Shown: piece after piece, positions 26,150 to 35,619 of the stretch
Position numbering within the stretch: the first letter of the stretch is position 1
Layout: each line of letters begins with the position of its first letter
Position numbers and translations under genes: made by a program
Notes under the pieces: model-generated
Databases searched by the model: none
What the model saw: only the letters and a program-made list of their open reading frames with translations
What the model was told of the DNA's origin: nothing
Source of the DNA: Oribacterium sp.
GTDB lineage: Bacteria > Bacillota_A > Clostridia > Lachnospirales > Lachnospiraceae
Direction of reading: 5' to 3'
Assembly (NCBI GenBank): GCA_017940955.1
Contig: JAGAXP010000317.1
Location: 20,931-84,930 of the forward strand
Length of the DNA: 64,000 nt

Positions 26150-28369
26150 ATGGCATTTAATACTAAAAATGTTTTTGATCCGTGTAACTACACAAATCGT
26201 GAATTAAGCTGGCTTGACTTTGATGCCCGCTGTCTTTACGAGGCAAGGAATCATGACGAGCCTTTGTTTGAGAGACTTAAATTCCTAAGCATCACTGCTT
26301 CCAATCTTGACGAGTTCTTTACCGTCAGAGTGGCTTCTCTCAAGGATCAGTTTAATGCAGGATATCTGAAGAAGGATATAGCCGGAATGACACCGCAGCA
26401 GCAGCTGGATGCCATATCCGAAAAGGTTCAGGGGTTCATGAGCCTGCAGTATTCAACCTACAACAGGTCTATACTGCCTGCCCTCAGGAATCAGGGACTT
26501 TATCTTATTTCAGAGCATGAAAAGCTTAATGATATTGAAGCCGGATTCGTCGACAAGTATTTTAAGGAGCAGGTATATCCTGTCCTTACACCGGTTGCGG
26601 TGGATTCCTCAAGACCCTTCCCGCTGGTACTTAACAGGACTCTGAATATTGCGGCCCTGGTTAAACCCAAGAAGGTAAAGGGAAAGAGCATTACCGGCAA
26701 GAAACATAAAAAGGCTGCCGGGCTTGATATAACTCAGGATAACTTTGAGTTTGCAATGGTACAGGTGCCCAATACCCTGCCGCGTCTTGTGGAGCTTCCG
26801 GAGGAAACCCTGGCAGACGGAAAGAAACAGAGAGTTTTCATACTGTTGGAAGAAATCATTGAGCGTAATATGGGACTGCTTTTTGCGAACTATGAGATAG
26901 TCTCTACCCATATGTTCAGGATCATGAGAAATGCCGACCTCAGTATCGACGAAGAGGAGGCAACGGATCTTCTTGAAGAGATAAAGAAACAGCTTAATCA
27001 GCGCCGCTGGGGTGAGGTAGTGCGTCTCGAGGTTGAGGATACCATAGATAAGCGGCTTCTCAAGGTACTCCGTAAGGAGCTTGGCATTGAAAACAAGAAC
27101 GATGTCTACAGGATAAACGGTCCTCTGGATCTCACCTTCCTTATGAAGCTTTATAATGTGGAAGGCTTTGAGCATTTGAAGACCCCGCAGTATGTTCCGC
27201 AGCCGGTGCCTGCTCTTGAAAATGAAGGTTCCATATTCAAATGCATCAGGCAGAAGGACATCTTTGAGACAGTACCGTATGAAACCTTTGATTCGGTTGT
27301 AAGGCTTATCAAGGATGCCTCAAGAGATCCGGAAACCCTGGCCATAAAGATCACCCTTTACAGAGTGTCGGGTAATTCACCTATAGTAAAGGCTCTGGAG
27401 GAGGCAACCGCAAACGGCAAGGACGTTACCGCCCTCGTAGAGCTTAAGGCACGCTTTGACGAAGAGAACAATATCCAGTGGGCGGAACGCCTTGAAAAAG
27501 CGGGAGCTCACGTTATATACGGACTTGTGGGACTGAAAACTCATAGTAAGATAGCCCTTGTGGTCCGCAGGGAAAAAGAGGGAATCCGCAGGTATGTTCA
27601 TCTTGCGACCGGAAACTACAATGACAGCACGGCCAAGCTTTATACCGATCTTGGTATCTTCACCTGCCGTCCCGAGTTCGGAGAGGATGCTTCCAATTTC
27701 TTCAACATGATCTCCGGATATTCGGAACCCGAGAACTGGAATGAGCTTATCCTGGCACCTTTATGGCTCAGAAAGTGGGTATTGAAAAAAATACGTAAGG
27801 AAATAGAGAACGCAAAGAAAGGGCTTCCTGCTAAAATAACAGCAAAGATGAACTCACTCTGCGATCCTGAGGCTATAGGAACTCTTTATGAGGCCAGTCA
27901 GGCCGGTGTGGAGATTGACCTTATCGTTCGTGGCATATGCTGTCTGAGAGCCGGAATACCAAAGTTAAGCGATCATATACATGTGAGATCCATAGTCGGA
28001 TATTTCCTTGAGCATGCCCGCATATTCAGATTTGAAAACGGAGGCAATCCGGAGTATTATCTCGGAAGTGCAGACTGGATGCCCAGAAACCTTGACAGGC
28101 GTATAGAGATAGTGTTCCCTGTTCACGATAAAGACATTCAGAACAGACTTCAGCATATCCTGGATCTGGAACTTGCGGATAATGTCAAGGCCTCCATCAT
28201 GGATGAGAAAGGGGAGTATCATCACCCTGACCTGAGGGGACGAAAGCAGATCAATTCTCAGGAAGTGCAGTGCAAAGAAGCCCTGGAGCAGACAAAAATG
28301 CTTAAGAGCCGCAAGAAGTCGGAAAAGAAGTTATTCAAACCTGTAGAACATACGGACATAAAGAAGTAA
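26150..28369 (+). CDS. ppk: Polyphosphate kinase 1
   Basis: PPK1, 739 residues, making inorganic polyphosphate from ATP. The N-terminal domain opens with NRELSWLDFDARCLYEA, and SNLDEFFTVRVASL follows. The catalytic region holds DPETLAIKITLYRV, LVELKARFDEENNIQWA, the His-containing GLKTHSKIALVVRR and RYVHLATGNYND. The second phospholipase-D-like half includes RGICCLRAG and SADWMPRNLDRRIE. Length fits the family with a roughly 40-residue lysine-rich C-terminal extension. It starts 14 bases behind pheA with AAGGGAG, so it may share that transcript. No exopolyphosphatase gene is adjacent. Confidence 0.95.
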   Translation: MAFNTKNVFDPCNYTNRELSWLDFDARCLYEARNHDEPLFERLKFLSITASNLDEFFTVRVASLKDQFNAGYLKKDIAGMTPQQQLDAISEKVQGFMSLQYSTYNRSILPALRNQGLYLISEHEKLNDIEAGFVDKYFKEQVYPVLTPVAVDSSRPFPLVLNRTLNIAALVKPKKVKGKSITGKKHKKAAGLDITQDNFEFAMVQVPNTLPRLVELPEETLADGKKQRVFILLEEIIERNMGLLFANYEIVSTHMFRIMRNADLSIDEEEATDLLEEIKKQLNQRRWGEVVRLEVEDTIDKRLLKVLRKELGIENKNDVYRINGPLDLTFLMKLYNVEGFEHLKTPQYVPQPVPALENEGSIFKCIRQKDIFETVPYETFDSVVRLIKDASRDPETLAIKITLYRVSGNSPIVKALEEATANGKDVTALVELKARFDEENNIQWAERLEKAGAHVIYGLVGLKTHSKIALVVRREKEGIRRYVHLATGNYNDSTAKLYTDLGIFTCRPEFGEDASNFFNMISGYSEPENWNELILAPLWLRKWVLKKIRKEIENAKKGLPAKITAKMNSLCDPEAIGTLYEASQAGVEIDLIVRGICCLRAGIPKLSDHIHVRSIVGYFLEHARIFRFENGGNPEYYLGSADWMPRNLDRRIEIVFPVHDKDIQNRLQHILDLELADNVKASIMDEKGEYHHPDLRGRKQINSQEVQCKEALEQTKMLKSRKKSEKKLFKPVEHTDIKK

Positions 28370-28385
28370 AAGACAAAAGTATGAA

Positions 28386-28432
28386 TTCAACCGGTGGACC
28401 ATGGGGACGGAGTTAATGGTCCACCGGCTGAA
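28386..28432. repeat. Hairpin family H1, copy 1
   Basis: A 16-base arm ending CCGGTGGACCA (28386-28401) pairs with TGGTCCACCGG... (28417-28432) with one mismatch. The loop holds GGGGACGGAGTTA. A second copy with the same loop lies at 51381-51429. No U-tract follows. Confidence 0.7.
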
Positions 28433-28460
28433 CTTAAAGACAAATGGAAAAGGAGTAGTT

Positions 28461-29162
28461 ATGCCACAGATTAATATTCTTGTAGTAGATGATGAAAAGG
28501 AGATCGCCGAGCTTGTTGAGATCTATCTGGTGAGCGACGGATATAAGGTTTTCAAAGCCTATAATGCCGATGACGGATTAAGGATCCTGGATGAGCAGGA
28601 GATTCACCTGGTACTCCTTGATATCATGATGCCGGGTATGAACGGTCTCGAGATGTGTAAGAAGATACGTGAGAAGTCCAATATCCCCGTTATCATGCTT
28701 TCAGCAAAGTCTACAGATCTCGATAAGATCGTGGGACTTACCGGAGGAGCTGACGATTACGTTACAAAGCCCTTTAATCCTCTTGAGCTCACAGCCAGAG
28801 TCAAGTCACAGCTTCGCAGATATACACAGTTAAATCCGAACGCTGCCAACCAGTTTACAAACAATGAGATAACCATCCGCAATATGACTATCAATAAGGA
28901 TAATCATAAGGTTATCATTGACGGAGAGGATATAAAGCTTACACCTATCGAGTTTGATATACTCTTCCTTCTGGCATCTCATCCGGGTAAGGTATTCTCT
29001 ACAGATGAGATATTTGAGAAGGTATGGAACGAAAAGGTTTATGAGGCCAACAACACAGTTATGGTACATATCCGTCGTCTCCGCGGAAAGATGAAGGAAG
29101 ACAGCAGAGAAAACAAGATCATTACCACCGTTTGGGGCGTTGGATATAAGATTGAAAAGTGA
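28461..29162 (+). CDS. OmpR-family response regulator
   Basis: Two-component response regulator of 233 residues: receiver domain (1-~120) with the acidic pocket DDE at 10-12, phospho-acceptor D54 in LVLLDIMMPGMNG and K103 in DDYVTKPF; then an OmpR/PhoB winged helix (~135-233) with LTPIEFDILFLLASHPGKVF and VMVHIRRLRGKM. It resembles VanR-type regulators. AAAAGGAG directly ahead sets the ATG at 28461; the longer frame from 28401 would overlap hairpin H1. Its kinase partner is encoded 160 bases downstream, beyond a hairpin terminator-like structure. Confidence 0.93.
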   Translation: MPQINILVVDDEKEIAELVEIYLVSDGYKVFKAYNADDGLRILDEQEIHLVLLDIMMPGMNGLEMCKKIREKSNIPVIMLSAKSTDLDKIVGLTGGADDYVTKPFNPLELTARVKSQLRRYTQLNPNAANQFTNNEITIRNMTINKDNHKVIIDGEDIKLTPIEFDILFLLASHPGKVFSTDEIFEKVWNEKVYEANNTVMVHIRRLRGKMKEDSRENKIITTVWGVGYKIEK

Positions 29163-29165
29163 TTT

Positions 29166-29216
29166 AAGCCGGACGGAGCACTGCGGATGCAGGAGTTCCT
29201 CCGGCTTTAGTTTTAG
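29166..29216 (+). terminator. Probable terminator or attenuator between regulator and kinase
   Basis: AAGCCGGA (29166-29173) pairs with TCCGGCTT (29200-29207), followed by a modest U-tract (TAGTTTTAG). The weak tail suggests partial read-through to the kinase gene. Confidence 0.6.
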
Positions 29217-29238
29217 AACTTTGATTGTTATAACTGAG

Positions 29239-29261
29239 GAAAATGCAAGGGATGGGTGTCA
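29239..29261 (+). repeat. Repeat family H3, single copy
   Basis: GAAAATGCAAGGGATGGGTG followed by TCA. The same unit, in one or other orientation, makes up the arms of the composite inverted repeat at 41821-42062. Confidence 0.6.
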
Positions 29262-29321
29262 GGCTTACGCCCGCCATTACGTTTTCTGAATGGACAAATC
29301 ATTGAAAGGTGAGACAAAGCC

Positions 29322-30536
29322 TTGGATAACGAAAAAAAACAAAGCACCGGCAGACTCAGTACAGGCCGCGGTTATATGATGCAGCTTATCGCCAATATAG
29401 GCGTTTCGGCAGTGATCACCGCAGTTCTTGAGGTCTTTCTGGTCACCAATATTACAGCCATCACAAGTTTTCTTTATCAGACGGGAAACGACTCGCAGAC
29501 AGTGAAACGTTTTGCTTTCGGATCTACGATAAGTGTCCTTCTTTTTGTGCTGTTCGGAATAGCTGTTTTTTCTTTTATCTTTCTGATGATGCAGAGGAAA
29601 ACGGCAAGAGACATTGAGACCATCGCCAATGCGGTGCAGCAGATTTCGGAAGGGGATCTCACCACAAAGCTTGATGTCACCGGTGAGGGAGAGCTTACTG
29701 AAATTGCCGAAAACATCAGCCGTATGGAAAAGGATATCAGGGATCTCATCGAGAAGGAACGAAATTCAGAGCAGTCAAAAACGGATCTTATCACCAATGT
29801 TGCCCATGATCTGAGAACTCCGCTTACATCCATCATCGGATATCTGGAGCTTCTCAGAAAGAATAACAGCATTTCTCCTGAAATGAGACAAAAGTATCTG
29901 GATATAGCCTATAACAAATCAGAGAGACTTCAGAAGCTCATAGAGGAGCTTTTCGGTTTCACCAAACTATCCTACGGAAAAGTGAATCTGAACATCAAAG
30001 AGGTTGATATAGTGAAGCTCCTTGCACAGCTTCTGGAGGAAAGTTATCCGAATTTCGCCAAGAACGGGCTAAGCTACGATTATGTTTCCAATACCGGCTC
30101 CCAGATCATAGAAGCAGACGGAGATCTTCTGGCAAGGCTTTTTGACAATCTTATCAACAATGCCATTAAGTACGGTAAAGAGGGTAAGAGAGTTAAGGTC
30201 AACCTCCGTGCCGACAGAGAGATCGTCACCATAAAGATCGTCAATTACGGTTATGTGATCCCGGAAAAGGAACTGCCTCTTATTTTTGACAGATTTTACA
30301 GAACCGACCACAGCCGTACCACTCAGAACGGTCCCGGCGGAACGGGCCTGGGACTTGCCATCGTTAAAAACATTACCGACATGCATCATGGTGCGGTTTC
30401 GGTATCTTCCGATCTTTCGGGAACGGTTTTTACCGTTAAGCTGAAGATCCACTTTGAGGAAGGAAAAGAGAATTTTGAATCCAGAAATATTGAATCCCAC
30501 AATCATGACTCAAGAGGTTATGACTACAGAAGATAA
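29322..30536 (+). CDS. Sensor histidine kinase (VanS-like)
   Basis: Membrane histidine kinase of 404 residues: two transmembrane helices (~22-48 and ~68-90) with a very short external loop, a HAMP linker (QISEGDLTTKLDVTGEGELTEIAENI), a HisKA domain with phospho-acceptor H162 in NVAHDLRTPLTSIIGYLELL, and an ATPase domain with NLINNAIKYGKEG, FDRFYRTDHSRT and GGTGLGLAIVKNI. The tiny sensor loop points to membrane or intramembrane sensing. The start is a TTG preceded by AAAGGTGAG. Its 3' end overlaps the large membrane protein gene, so it probably regulates, or is sensed through, that exporter module. Confidence 0.9.
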   Translation: MDNEKKQSTGRLSTGRGYMMQLIANIGVSAVITAVLEVFLVTNITAITSFLYQTGNDSQTVKRFAFGSTISVLLFVLFGIAVFSFIFLMMQRKTARDIETIANAVQQISEGDLTTKLDVTGEGELTEIAENISRMEKDIRDLIEKERNSEQSKTDLITNVAHDLRTPLTSIIGYLELLRKNNSISPEMRQKYLDIAYNKSERLQKLIEELFGFTKLSYGKVNLNIKEVDIVKLLAQLLEESYPNFAKNGLSYDYVSNTGSQIIEADGDLLARLFDNLINNAIKYGKEGKRVKVNLRADREIVTIKIVNYGYVIPEKELPLIFDRFYRTDHSRTTQNGPGGTGLGLAIVKNITDMHHGAVSVSSDLSGTVFTVKLKIHFEEGKENFESRNIESHNHDSRGYDYRR

Positions 30537-33093
30537 TGCAAGGCTTTCTTTACGCCTGCTTTCAAAGATAAAGATTATTTTTGCTGTGCTTTTCCTTGTG
30601 ATGGTATTTCCTCTCATGGCGAAGGCGGACACCATTGATCTTTCCGTGACCTACGGGTATCAGAATACTGCCAAGGCCGGAAGATTTCTGCCCTTAAGCA
30701 TTACCATAGAAAATACAGGCGAAAAGACTTTTTCAGGTTATATCCATGTGTACATGGTGGAGTCTGAGAACAGTGTTTATGAGTACAGATACAGGAAGAC
30801 CGTGGAAGGAGAATCAGAGGACGTGCTGTCTGCCACTGTATCACTGAGCTCCGGTGTAAATCAGATCCTGGTGACTGCCGAGGATTCCAAGGGAGAGCTT
30901 TTAGGCTCAAGACGAGTCGGTCTTGACGTGGCGGGCTCTGACGCGGAGCTTATCATCGGACTCATTTCCCAGAGTCCGGAAACACTTACCTATCTTGGAG
31001 GTGTCGGCATCAATAACGGTATCCTCCGCACAAGAACCGTAACTCTGGATACGGATAATCTTCCTAAGGACAAGAAAGAGCTTGACCAGCTGGATGTACT
31101 TTTTATTTCTGACTACAACCTTCAGAATATGAAGGAAATCGAGGCTGAAACCATAAAAGACTGGGTCAGAAAGGGCGGAGTCCTGGTTTTGGGGACAGGA
31201 GGAAAGGGGAATTTTGCTCTTGCACCTTACTTTGATGGATATCTGAGAGAACCACTTATGCCGAGAGAAATGAAGCTCAATATGGGGGATCAGTATTCCG
31301 GAGGATCAAACAAAAATATTCTGGATCTCAATGCTTCTGCCGTGACCCTTACCCGTGGAAGAGAGGTAATGTATTCCGACGGTGTTCCCATCATTTCAAC
31401 GGTTACGGAGGGAACGGGAGCTATAGCAGTCTCTGGCTATGACTTTTGCGATATCCAAAGATTTGCAACGGATCAGATGTTTTATGTGGATGACCTTTTT
31501 AAGGCGATACTCGGTCAGAACCGTCTGGACAAGCTGTCTGTTGCGGCATCGGAGAGGAGTCTCAAGCGTTATTGGGATATCCAGGCTCTCATGAATATGA
31601 GTGATCTCAGCAAGATCCCTGAACCGCTGTTTTACGTGACGATTCTGTCTGCCTATGTGCTTCTGGCGGGTCCGGGACTTTATTTCTATCTCCGTACCCA
31701 TGACATGATAAGGCTTTACAGACCGGGGGTTATAGTGGTCACAGCCCTTGCGGCCATGCTCATATGGGTCATGGGTGTGGGAACCAGATTTTCAGGTCCC
31801 TTCCTTACATATGCAAAATTGAGTGAAGTGTCAAAAGACAGCATTAATGAGATCGATTATGTGAATTTAAGGTCTCCCTATAACAGCACCTATACATTTG
31901 ATGTTAAATCCGAGTACTATGTATATCCGGTGCTTAAGGGATCCGACTACAACGGAGATATCCAGGAGCTTTCTTTGGATACTGAGACCGGACACACCAC
32001 CATCAATAATGATCGTGACAAAACGGAGATAATCATTTCCAATACCGATACGTTTACGGGAAGATATTTTGAGTTCAACACGAAAACACCCAATTCCGGA
32101 GGCTGCTTCACCACAGACATGGTGTACTCAAAGGGCAAGGTGCAGGGTGTACTCAAAAATGACTCGGATTATGAGCTCTCAGATGCAGCCATCCTTATCT
32201 ATGGAAAGGTTATCCTTATAGGGAAACTCGGGGCAGGTGAGGAAGTTGATCTGTCGGGAAAGGACATCATCAATGTTCCCGTCGGGGATTATCAAAGGAT
32301 TGCGGATACGGTTACGGACGGCGCCAATTTCAGCTTCCTGAAATACTATATTTCCGACAACATGGCGGGTTATTACGGGGATGCAAGACTTGTAGGCTTT
32401 GTCCGTGGGAGCGGTCTGGGAGAACGCTTGAGCTTTTCGGATCAGCTTAACTATGACAGCTACGGAGTCAGCATGGTGGTGGCGTCTCTTCCGCTTGACA
32501 CAAGAGTCGGGGATGAGTACAGCTACAGCGTCATGTCTACGGATCCTGAGGTAAGAGCCGGAGATTATAACATCGGTGACAACACTATTTCCGGCGTGGT
32601 TCCTGCAGTTCTGGCTTACCACCTTGGAGAGGGCGATAACATTAGCAGTATCACCATAGAGAGCCTGAGCTCCGATGATTCCGGAAATCCGAACCACAGG
32701 ATAGGAAATCTGAGACCGTTTAAGGGCTCCTTAAGCTTCTACAACAATCGTACCGGAGGCTTTGATCCCGTGGATATTGGGGACGGAGTTCTGACCGATA
32801 AGGAGCTTACCTACTACCTTGGTGAGGATAATGTTCTCGTGGTGAAGTATACACCCGGCGAGCAGAATCTCGGCATCGATGAGAGAATGTATCTGCCTAT
32901 GATCACTGTCACCGTGAAGGAAAATGTTACTGTCATAAATCAGATACTTGATAACGGAACCGGAGATGAGCAGCAGGAGGAAGTGGGACCGCTTCCGCTG
33001 GATGCTGACGGAAGTGTAGTCGCCGACGAGATGGCTCCGGCGGTTCCTGCCACTGAAACACAGGAAGGAGAGTCTCAGGATGATCTCCCTTGA
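30505..33093 (+). CDS. Large membrane-anchored subunit of an ABC exporter module
   Basis: Unrecognised protein of about 862 residues. A signal or anchor helix (KIIFAVLFLVMVFPLMAKA) is followed by a beta-rich ectodomain and a Rossmann-like segment (LDVLFISDYNLQNMKEIE...KGGVLVLGTGG) like the non-catalytic glutamine-amidotransferase folds of gliding or exporter accessory proteins. Two transmembrane helices follow in mid-protein (VTILSAYVLLAGPGLYFYL and VIVVTALAAMLIWVMGVG), then a second long ectodomain and an acidic tail. The start is uncertain: ATG 30505 and 30520 lie inside the kinase gene, and a TTG at 30454 is also open. It overlaps the ATPase gene by 14 bases, implying one complex. Confidence 0.75.
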   Translation: MTQEVMTTEDNARLSLRLLSKIKIIFAVLFLVMVFPLMAKADTIDLSVTYGYQNTAKAGRFLPLSITIENTGEKTFSGYIHVYMVESENSVYEYRYRKTVEGESEDVLSATVSLSSGVNQILVTAEDSKGELLGSRRVGLDVAGSDAELIIGLISQSPETLTYLGGVGINNGILRTRTVTLDTDNLPKDKKELDQLDVLFISDYNLQNMKEIEAETIKDWVRKGGVLVLGTGGKGNFALAPYFDGYLREPLMPREMKLNMGDQYSGGSNKNILDLNASAVTLTRGREVMYSDGVPIISTVTEGTGAIAVSGYDFCDIQRFATDQMFYVDDLFKAILGQNRLDKLSVAASERSLKRYWDIQALMNMSDLSKIPEPLFYVTILSAYVLLAGPGLYFYLRTHDMIRLYRPGVIVVTALAAMLIWVMGVGTRFSGPFLTYAKLSEVSKDSINEIDYVNLRSPYNSTYTFDVKSEYYVYPVLKGSDYNGDIQELSLDTETGHTTINNDRDKTEIIISNTDTFTGRYFEFNTKTPNSGGCFTTDMVYSKGKVQGVLKNDSDYELSDAAILIYGKVILIGKLGAGEEVDLSGKDIINVPVGDYQRIADTVTDGANFSFLKYYISDNMAGYYGDARLVGFVRGSGLGERLSFSDQLNYDSYGVSMVVASLPLDTRVGDEYSYSVMSTDPEVRAGDYNIGDNTISGVVPAVLAYHLGEGDNISSITIESLSSDDSGNPNHRIGNLRPFKGSLSFYNNRTGGFDPVDIGDGVLTDKELTYYLGEDNVLVVKYTPGEQNLGIDERMYLPMITVTVKENVTVINQILDNGTGDEQQEEVGPLPLDADGSVVADEMAPAVPATETQEGESQDDLP

Positions 33094-34042
33094 GAATGTT
33101 AAAAAGACATACGGACATATAAATGCTCTTGACGGCCTCACCATGCACATAGAAGATGGCGCCATGTACGGCTTTGTCGGCCCCAACGGAGCCGGCAAAA
33201 CCACAGCGATCCAGATCATGTGCGGTCTTGATTTTCCCGATCAGGGTGTGGTTATGGTGGATGATATGGAAGCCGGTTCCAATGTCCGCAGACTTAAGCG
33301 AAGGATAGGATATGTTCCTGATTATACGGGAAGCTACCCGAATCTCCGCATCATTGAGTACATGGATTTTTTCGCGGAATGCTACGATATGAATGAGCCG
33401 AAGATAAAAAGACGCATTCAGAAGCTTCTCAATATGGTAGGGCTTGCCGACAGACAGAACCAGTACATGGATTCCCTGAGCCGCGGAGGGCAGCAGAAGC
33501 TGAGCCTTGCAAGAGCCCTTATCCACGACCCGAAGATACTCATACTGGATGAGCCTACTGCGGGACTTGATCCCAATACCAGATTTGAGTTCCGGCAGAT
33601 AATAGCAAACCTTGCGGATTCCGGAAAAACCATAGTCATTTCCTCCCATATACTTAACGAGATTTCTGAGCTCTGTACCGATATAGGAATCATAGATCAG
33701 GGAAAAATCGTAATGGAAGGGAAAATCGAGGATGTACTGGATCAGGTTAATGCTTCCAACCCCATCATCATCTCAGTCTCAGGTAATTTAAGTTCGGCAC
33801 TTGCCACATTACGGGCTGATAAGATGGTGAAGTCTGTAAGTATCCGTAACAAGGATCTCCTTATCACCTATGGAGGTTCAGACCGGGATGAGGCGCAGCT
33901 TCTCAAAAGACTGGTGGAGGCAGGGGTTAGTATCAAAGGCTTCCATCGTGAAAAAGGGAATCTGGAGTCATTGTTCCTGCAGCTTACCGGAGCCAGGGAA
34001 GAAAGGAGGGTGACCTACTATGAAGCTGAGTCCGATTTTTAA
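33080..34042 (+). CDS. ABC transporter ATP-binding protein
   Basis: ABC-2 type ATPase of 320 residues: Walker A GPNGAGKTT near residue 34, signature-like DSLSRGGQQKLSLARAL, Walker B ILILDEPTAGLDP and the H-switch ISSHIL. The C-terminal 100 residues are typical of exporter ATPases of the CcmA/gliding type. The signature reads LSRGGQQ rather than LSGGQ, a minor deviation. It overlaps the large subunit upstream by 14 bases and the permease downstream by 23. Substrate unknown. Confidence 0.93.
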   Translation: MISLENVKKTYGHINALDGLTMHIEDGAMYGFVGPNGAGKTTAIQIMCGLDFPDQGVVMVDDMEAGSNVRRLKRRIGYVPDYTGSYPNLRIIEYMDFFAECYDMNEPKIKRRIQKLLNMVGLADRQNQYMDSLSRGGQQKLSLARALIHDPKILILDEPTAGLDPNTRFEFRQIIANLADSGKTIVISSHILNEISELCTDIGIIDQGKIVMEGKIEDVLDQVNASNPIIISVSGNLSSALATLRADKMVKSVSIRNKDLLITYGGSDRDEAQLLKRLVEAGVSIKGFHREKGNLESLFLQLTGAREERRVTYYEAESDF

Positions 34043-34742
34043 AAAGGATGAGATAACAAGTGTGAGAAGATATTTTCTTCCCTTTCTTATCACGCTGGTA
34101 AATGGCTGCCTTGCCTTTCTTGTACTTGTAAATCTTTTCTATGTTTCGAAAAATGCAAGAGCAACGGGGGAAATATCCTATATCAATTTCCTGAGGATAT
34201 ATTATATCGCAGCAGCAGCGGAGCTGCTCCTTATCCTTCTCATAGCTCCGGCTCTCACCTCTTCGTCCATTTCCGGAGAAAGGGAGAGGAAGACCCTGGG
34301 TCTGCTTCTTACGACACAGCTGGATCCCTGGGATATAGTGATCGGCAAGTTTCTGGGAGCGCTGAGTACACTGTTTCTTCTGGTGATCACCTCCATACCC
34401 ATACTTTCAACCGTGTATATATACGGAGGCATCACACTTACGGAGGTCCTGCAGTATATAAGTGCCCTTACGGTAACGGCGGTTTTCTGCACCAGTGTAG
34501 GAATCATGGGAAGCTCTCTTGTGAACAGTACCGCGGCGTCCAATGCCATATCCTACGTTATCATTTTTGTCAGTTATGCATTGATCATAGTGTCCTATAT
34601 ATTTAAGGATGCCATGGGCATCAGTGAGGCTAGACTCATTTCGGAAGTGGTAGCCACTATGCTCCTGCTTTCGGCAATTATGCTTTATATCAGTAAGAGA
34701 CAGATCACGCCGCGAAGGAGAAAGAAGAGTAAGGAAGGGTAA
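34020..34742 (+). CDS. ABC-2 transporter permease
   Basis: Permease of 240 residues with six predicted helices, containing SISGERERKTLGLLLTTQLDPWDIVIGKFLGAL, the conserved cytosolic motif of ABC-2 permeases. It overlaps the ATPase gene by 23 bases and closes the operon kinase, large subunit, ATPase, permease. The layout resembles exporter modules with a large extracytoplasmic subunit (GldF/GldG-like), an analogy rather than an assignment. Confidence 0.9.
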   Translation: MKLSPIFKKDEITSVRRYFLPFLITLVNGCLAFLVLVNLFYVSKNARATGEISYINFLRIYYIAAAAELLLILLIAPALTSSSISGERERKTLGLLLTTQLDPWDIVIGKFLGALSTLFLLVITSIPILSTVYIYGGITLTEVLQYISALTVTAVFCTSVGIMGSSLVNSTAASNAISYVIIFVSYALIIVSYIFKDAMGISEARLISEVVATMLLLSAIMLYISKRQITPRRRKKSKEG

Positions 34743-34829
34743 GGGCTCAGATGCCTGGTTGAATAGGGCTTTGTGGATAGGATTGACATCTTAAGGTCTG
34801 TATTATGGTTGAAATAAGAGCATGGATGT

Positions 34830-35357
34830 ATGAGGAACGAATTTAAAAATGATCATAATAAGAGCAGGAAGAGGTGTTTTTTTCCTGTGCTGGTCCTGCT
34901 GTGGATGCTGGCGATATTTCTGATGTCTTCGCAGCCTGCGGATGATTCTACTGAAACGAGTCTGCGAGTTGGCGAAACCATCGGAAAGGTCTTTGTGCCT
35001 GGGTATATCGGGTGGTCTGAGGATGCACAGCTGGAGTTTGCCGAAAACATCGATCATCCGGTGAGAAAAGCAGCACATGCCACGGAGTATACGATACTTG
35101 GTATCCTTTTATTTATGACATGCCGTGAAAGCTTTGGCATGAATCTGAAAGCTTCGTTTAAGAATGCTTTTCTTTTGGGTACAGCCTATGCGGCCACGGA
35201 TGAGTTTCACCAGCTGTTTGTGCCGGGAAGAGCCGGGATGATCAGCGACGTTTTGATCGATTCACTGGGAGTGCTTTTCGGATGCCTTTTGGTTTCTGCA
35301 CTATGCAGGATTTTAAGGAAGAAGCGAAATATCTCCACGAAGGGCATGTGCCTCTGA
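34830..35357 (+). CDS. VanZ-family membrane protein
   Basis: VanZ-like protein of 175 residues: first helix with LVLLWMLAIFLMSSQPADDS, then a loop, the motif RKAAHATEYTILGILLF and the signature YAATDEFHQLFVPGRAGMISDVLIDSLG. VanZ proteins lower teicoplanin susceptibility in vanA strains, but most relatives lack a known function. AGAGCATGGATG precedes the start without a strong ribosome-binding site. It stands alone, 87 bases behind the ABC permease. Confidence 0.9.
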   Translation: MRNEFKNDHNKSRKRCFFPVLVLLWMLAIFLMSSQPADDSTETSLRVGETIGKVFVPGYIGWSEDAQLEFAENIDHPVRKAAHATEYTILGILLFMTCRESFGMNLKASFKNAFLLGTAYAATDEFHQLFVPGRAGMISDVLIDSLGVLFGCLLVSALCRILRKKRNISTKGMCL

Positions 35358-35445
35358 TCCTGAAACGGACCATGGAAACAAACGGGAGCCGGTGAATGAT
35401 CATCAAAGCTTTTAAATATATCAGTGCTATAACTGGGATTTATAT

Positions 35446-35472
35446 AACCGGGGTTTTACCCCGGTTTTTCTT
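35446..35472 (+). terminator. Intrinsic terminator after vanZ-like gene
   Basis: Stem AACCGGGG / CCCCGGTT (35446-35453 with 35459-35466), 5-base loop, then TTTCTTTT. Confidence 0.88.
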
Positions 35473-35619
35473 TTGTCTTCGGTTGAAAAGGACTTATGTA
35501 TATGATTATAATGATGTAGAAACTCTACGGGAAAGGTGATCCGGAGGCATAACATATCGCCGGCAGAATCCGCTCCTGTGGCAGCATTGCTTCAACAAAA
35601 ACACAGAGGTGTAATATTT

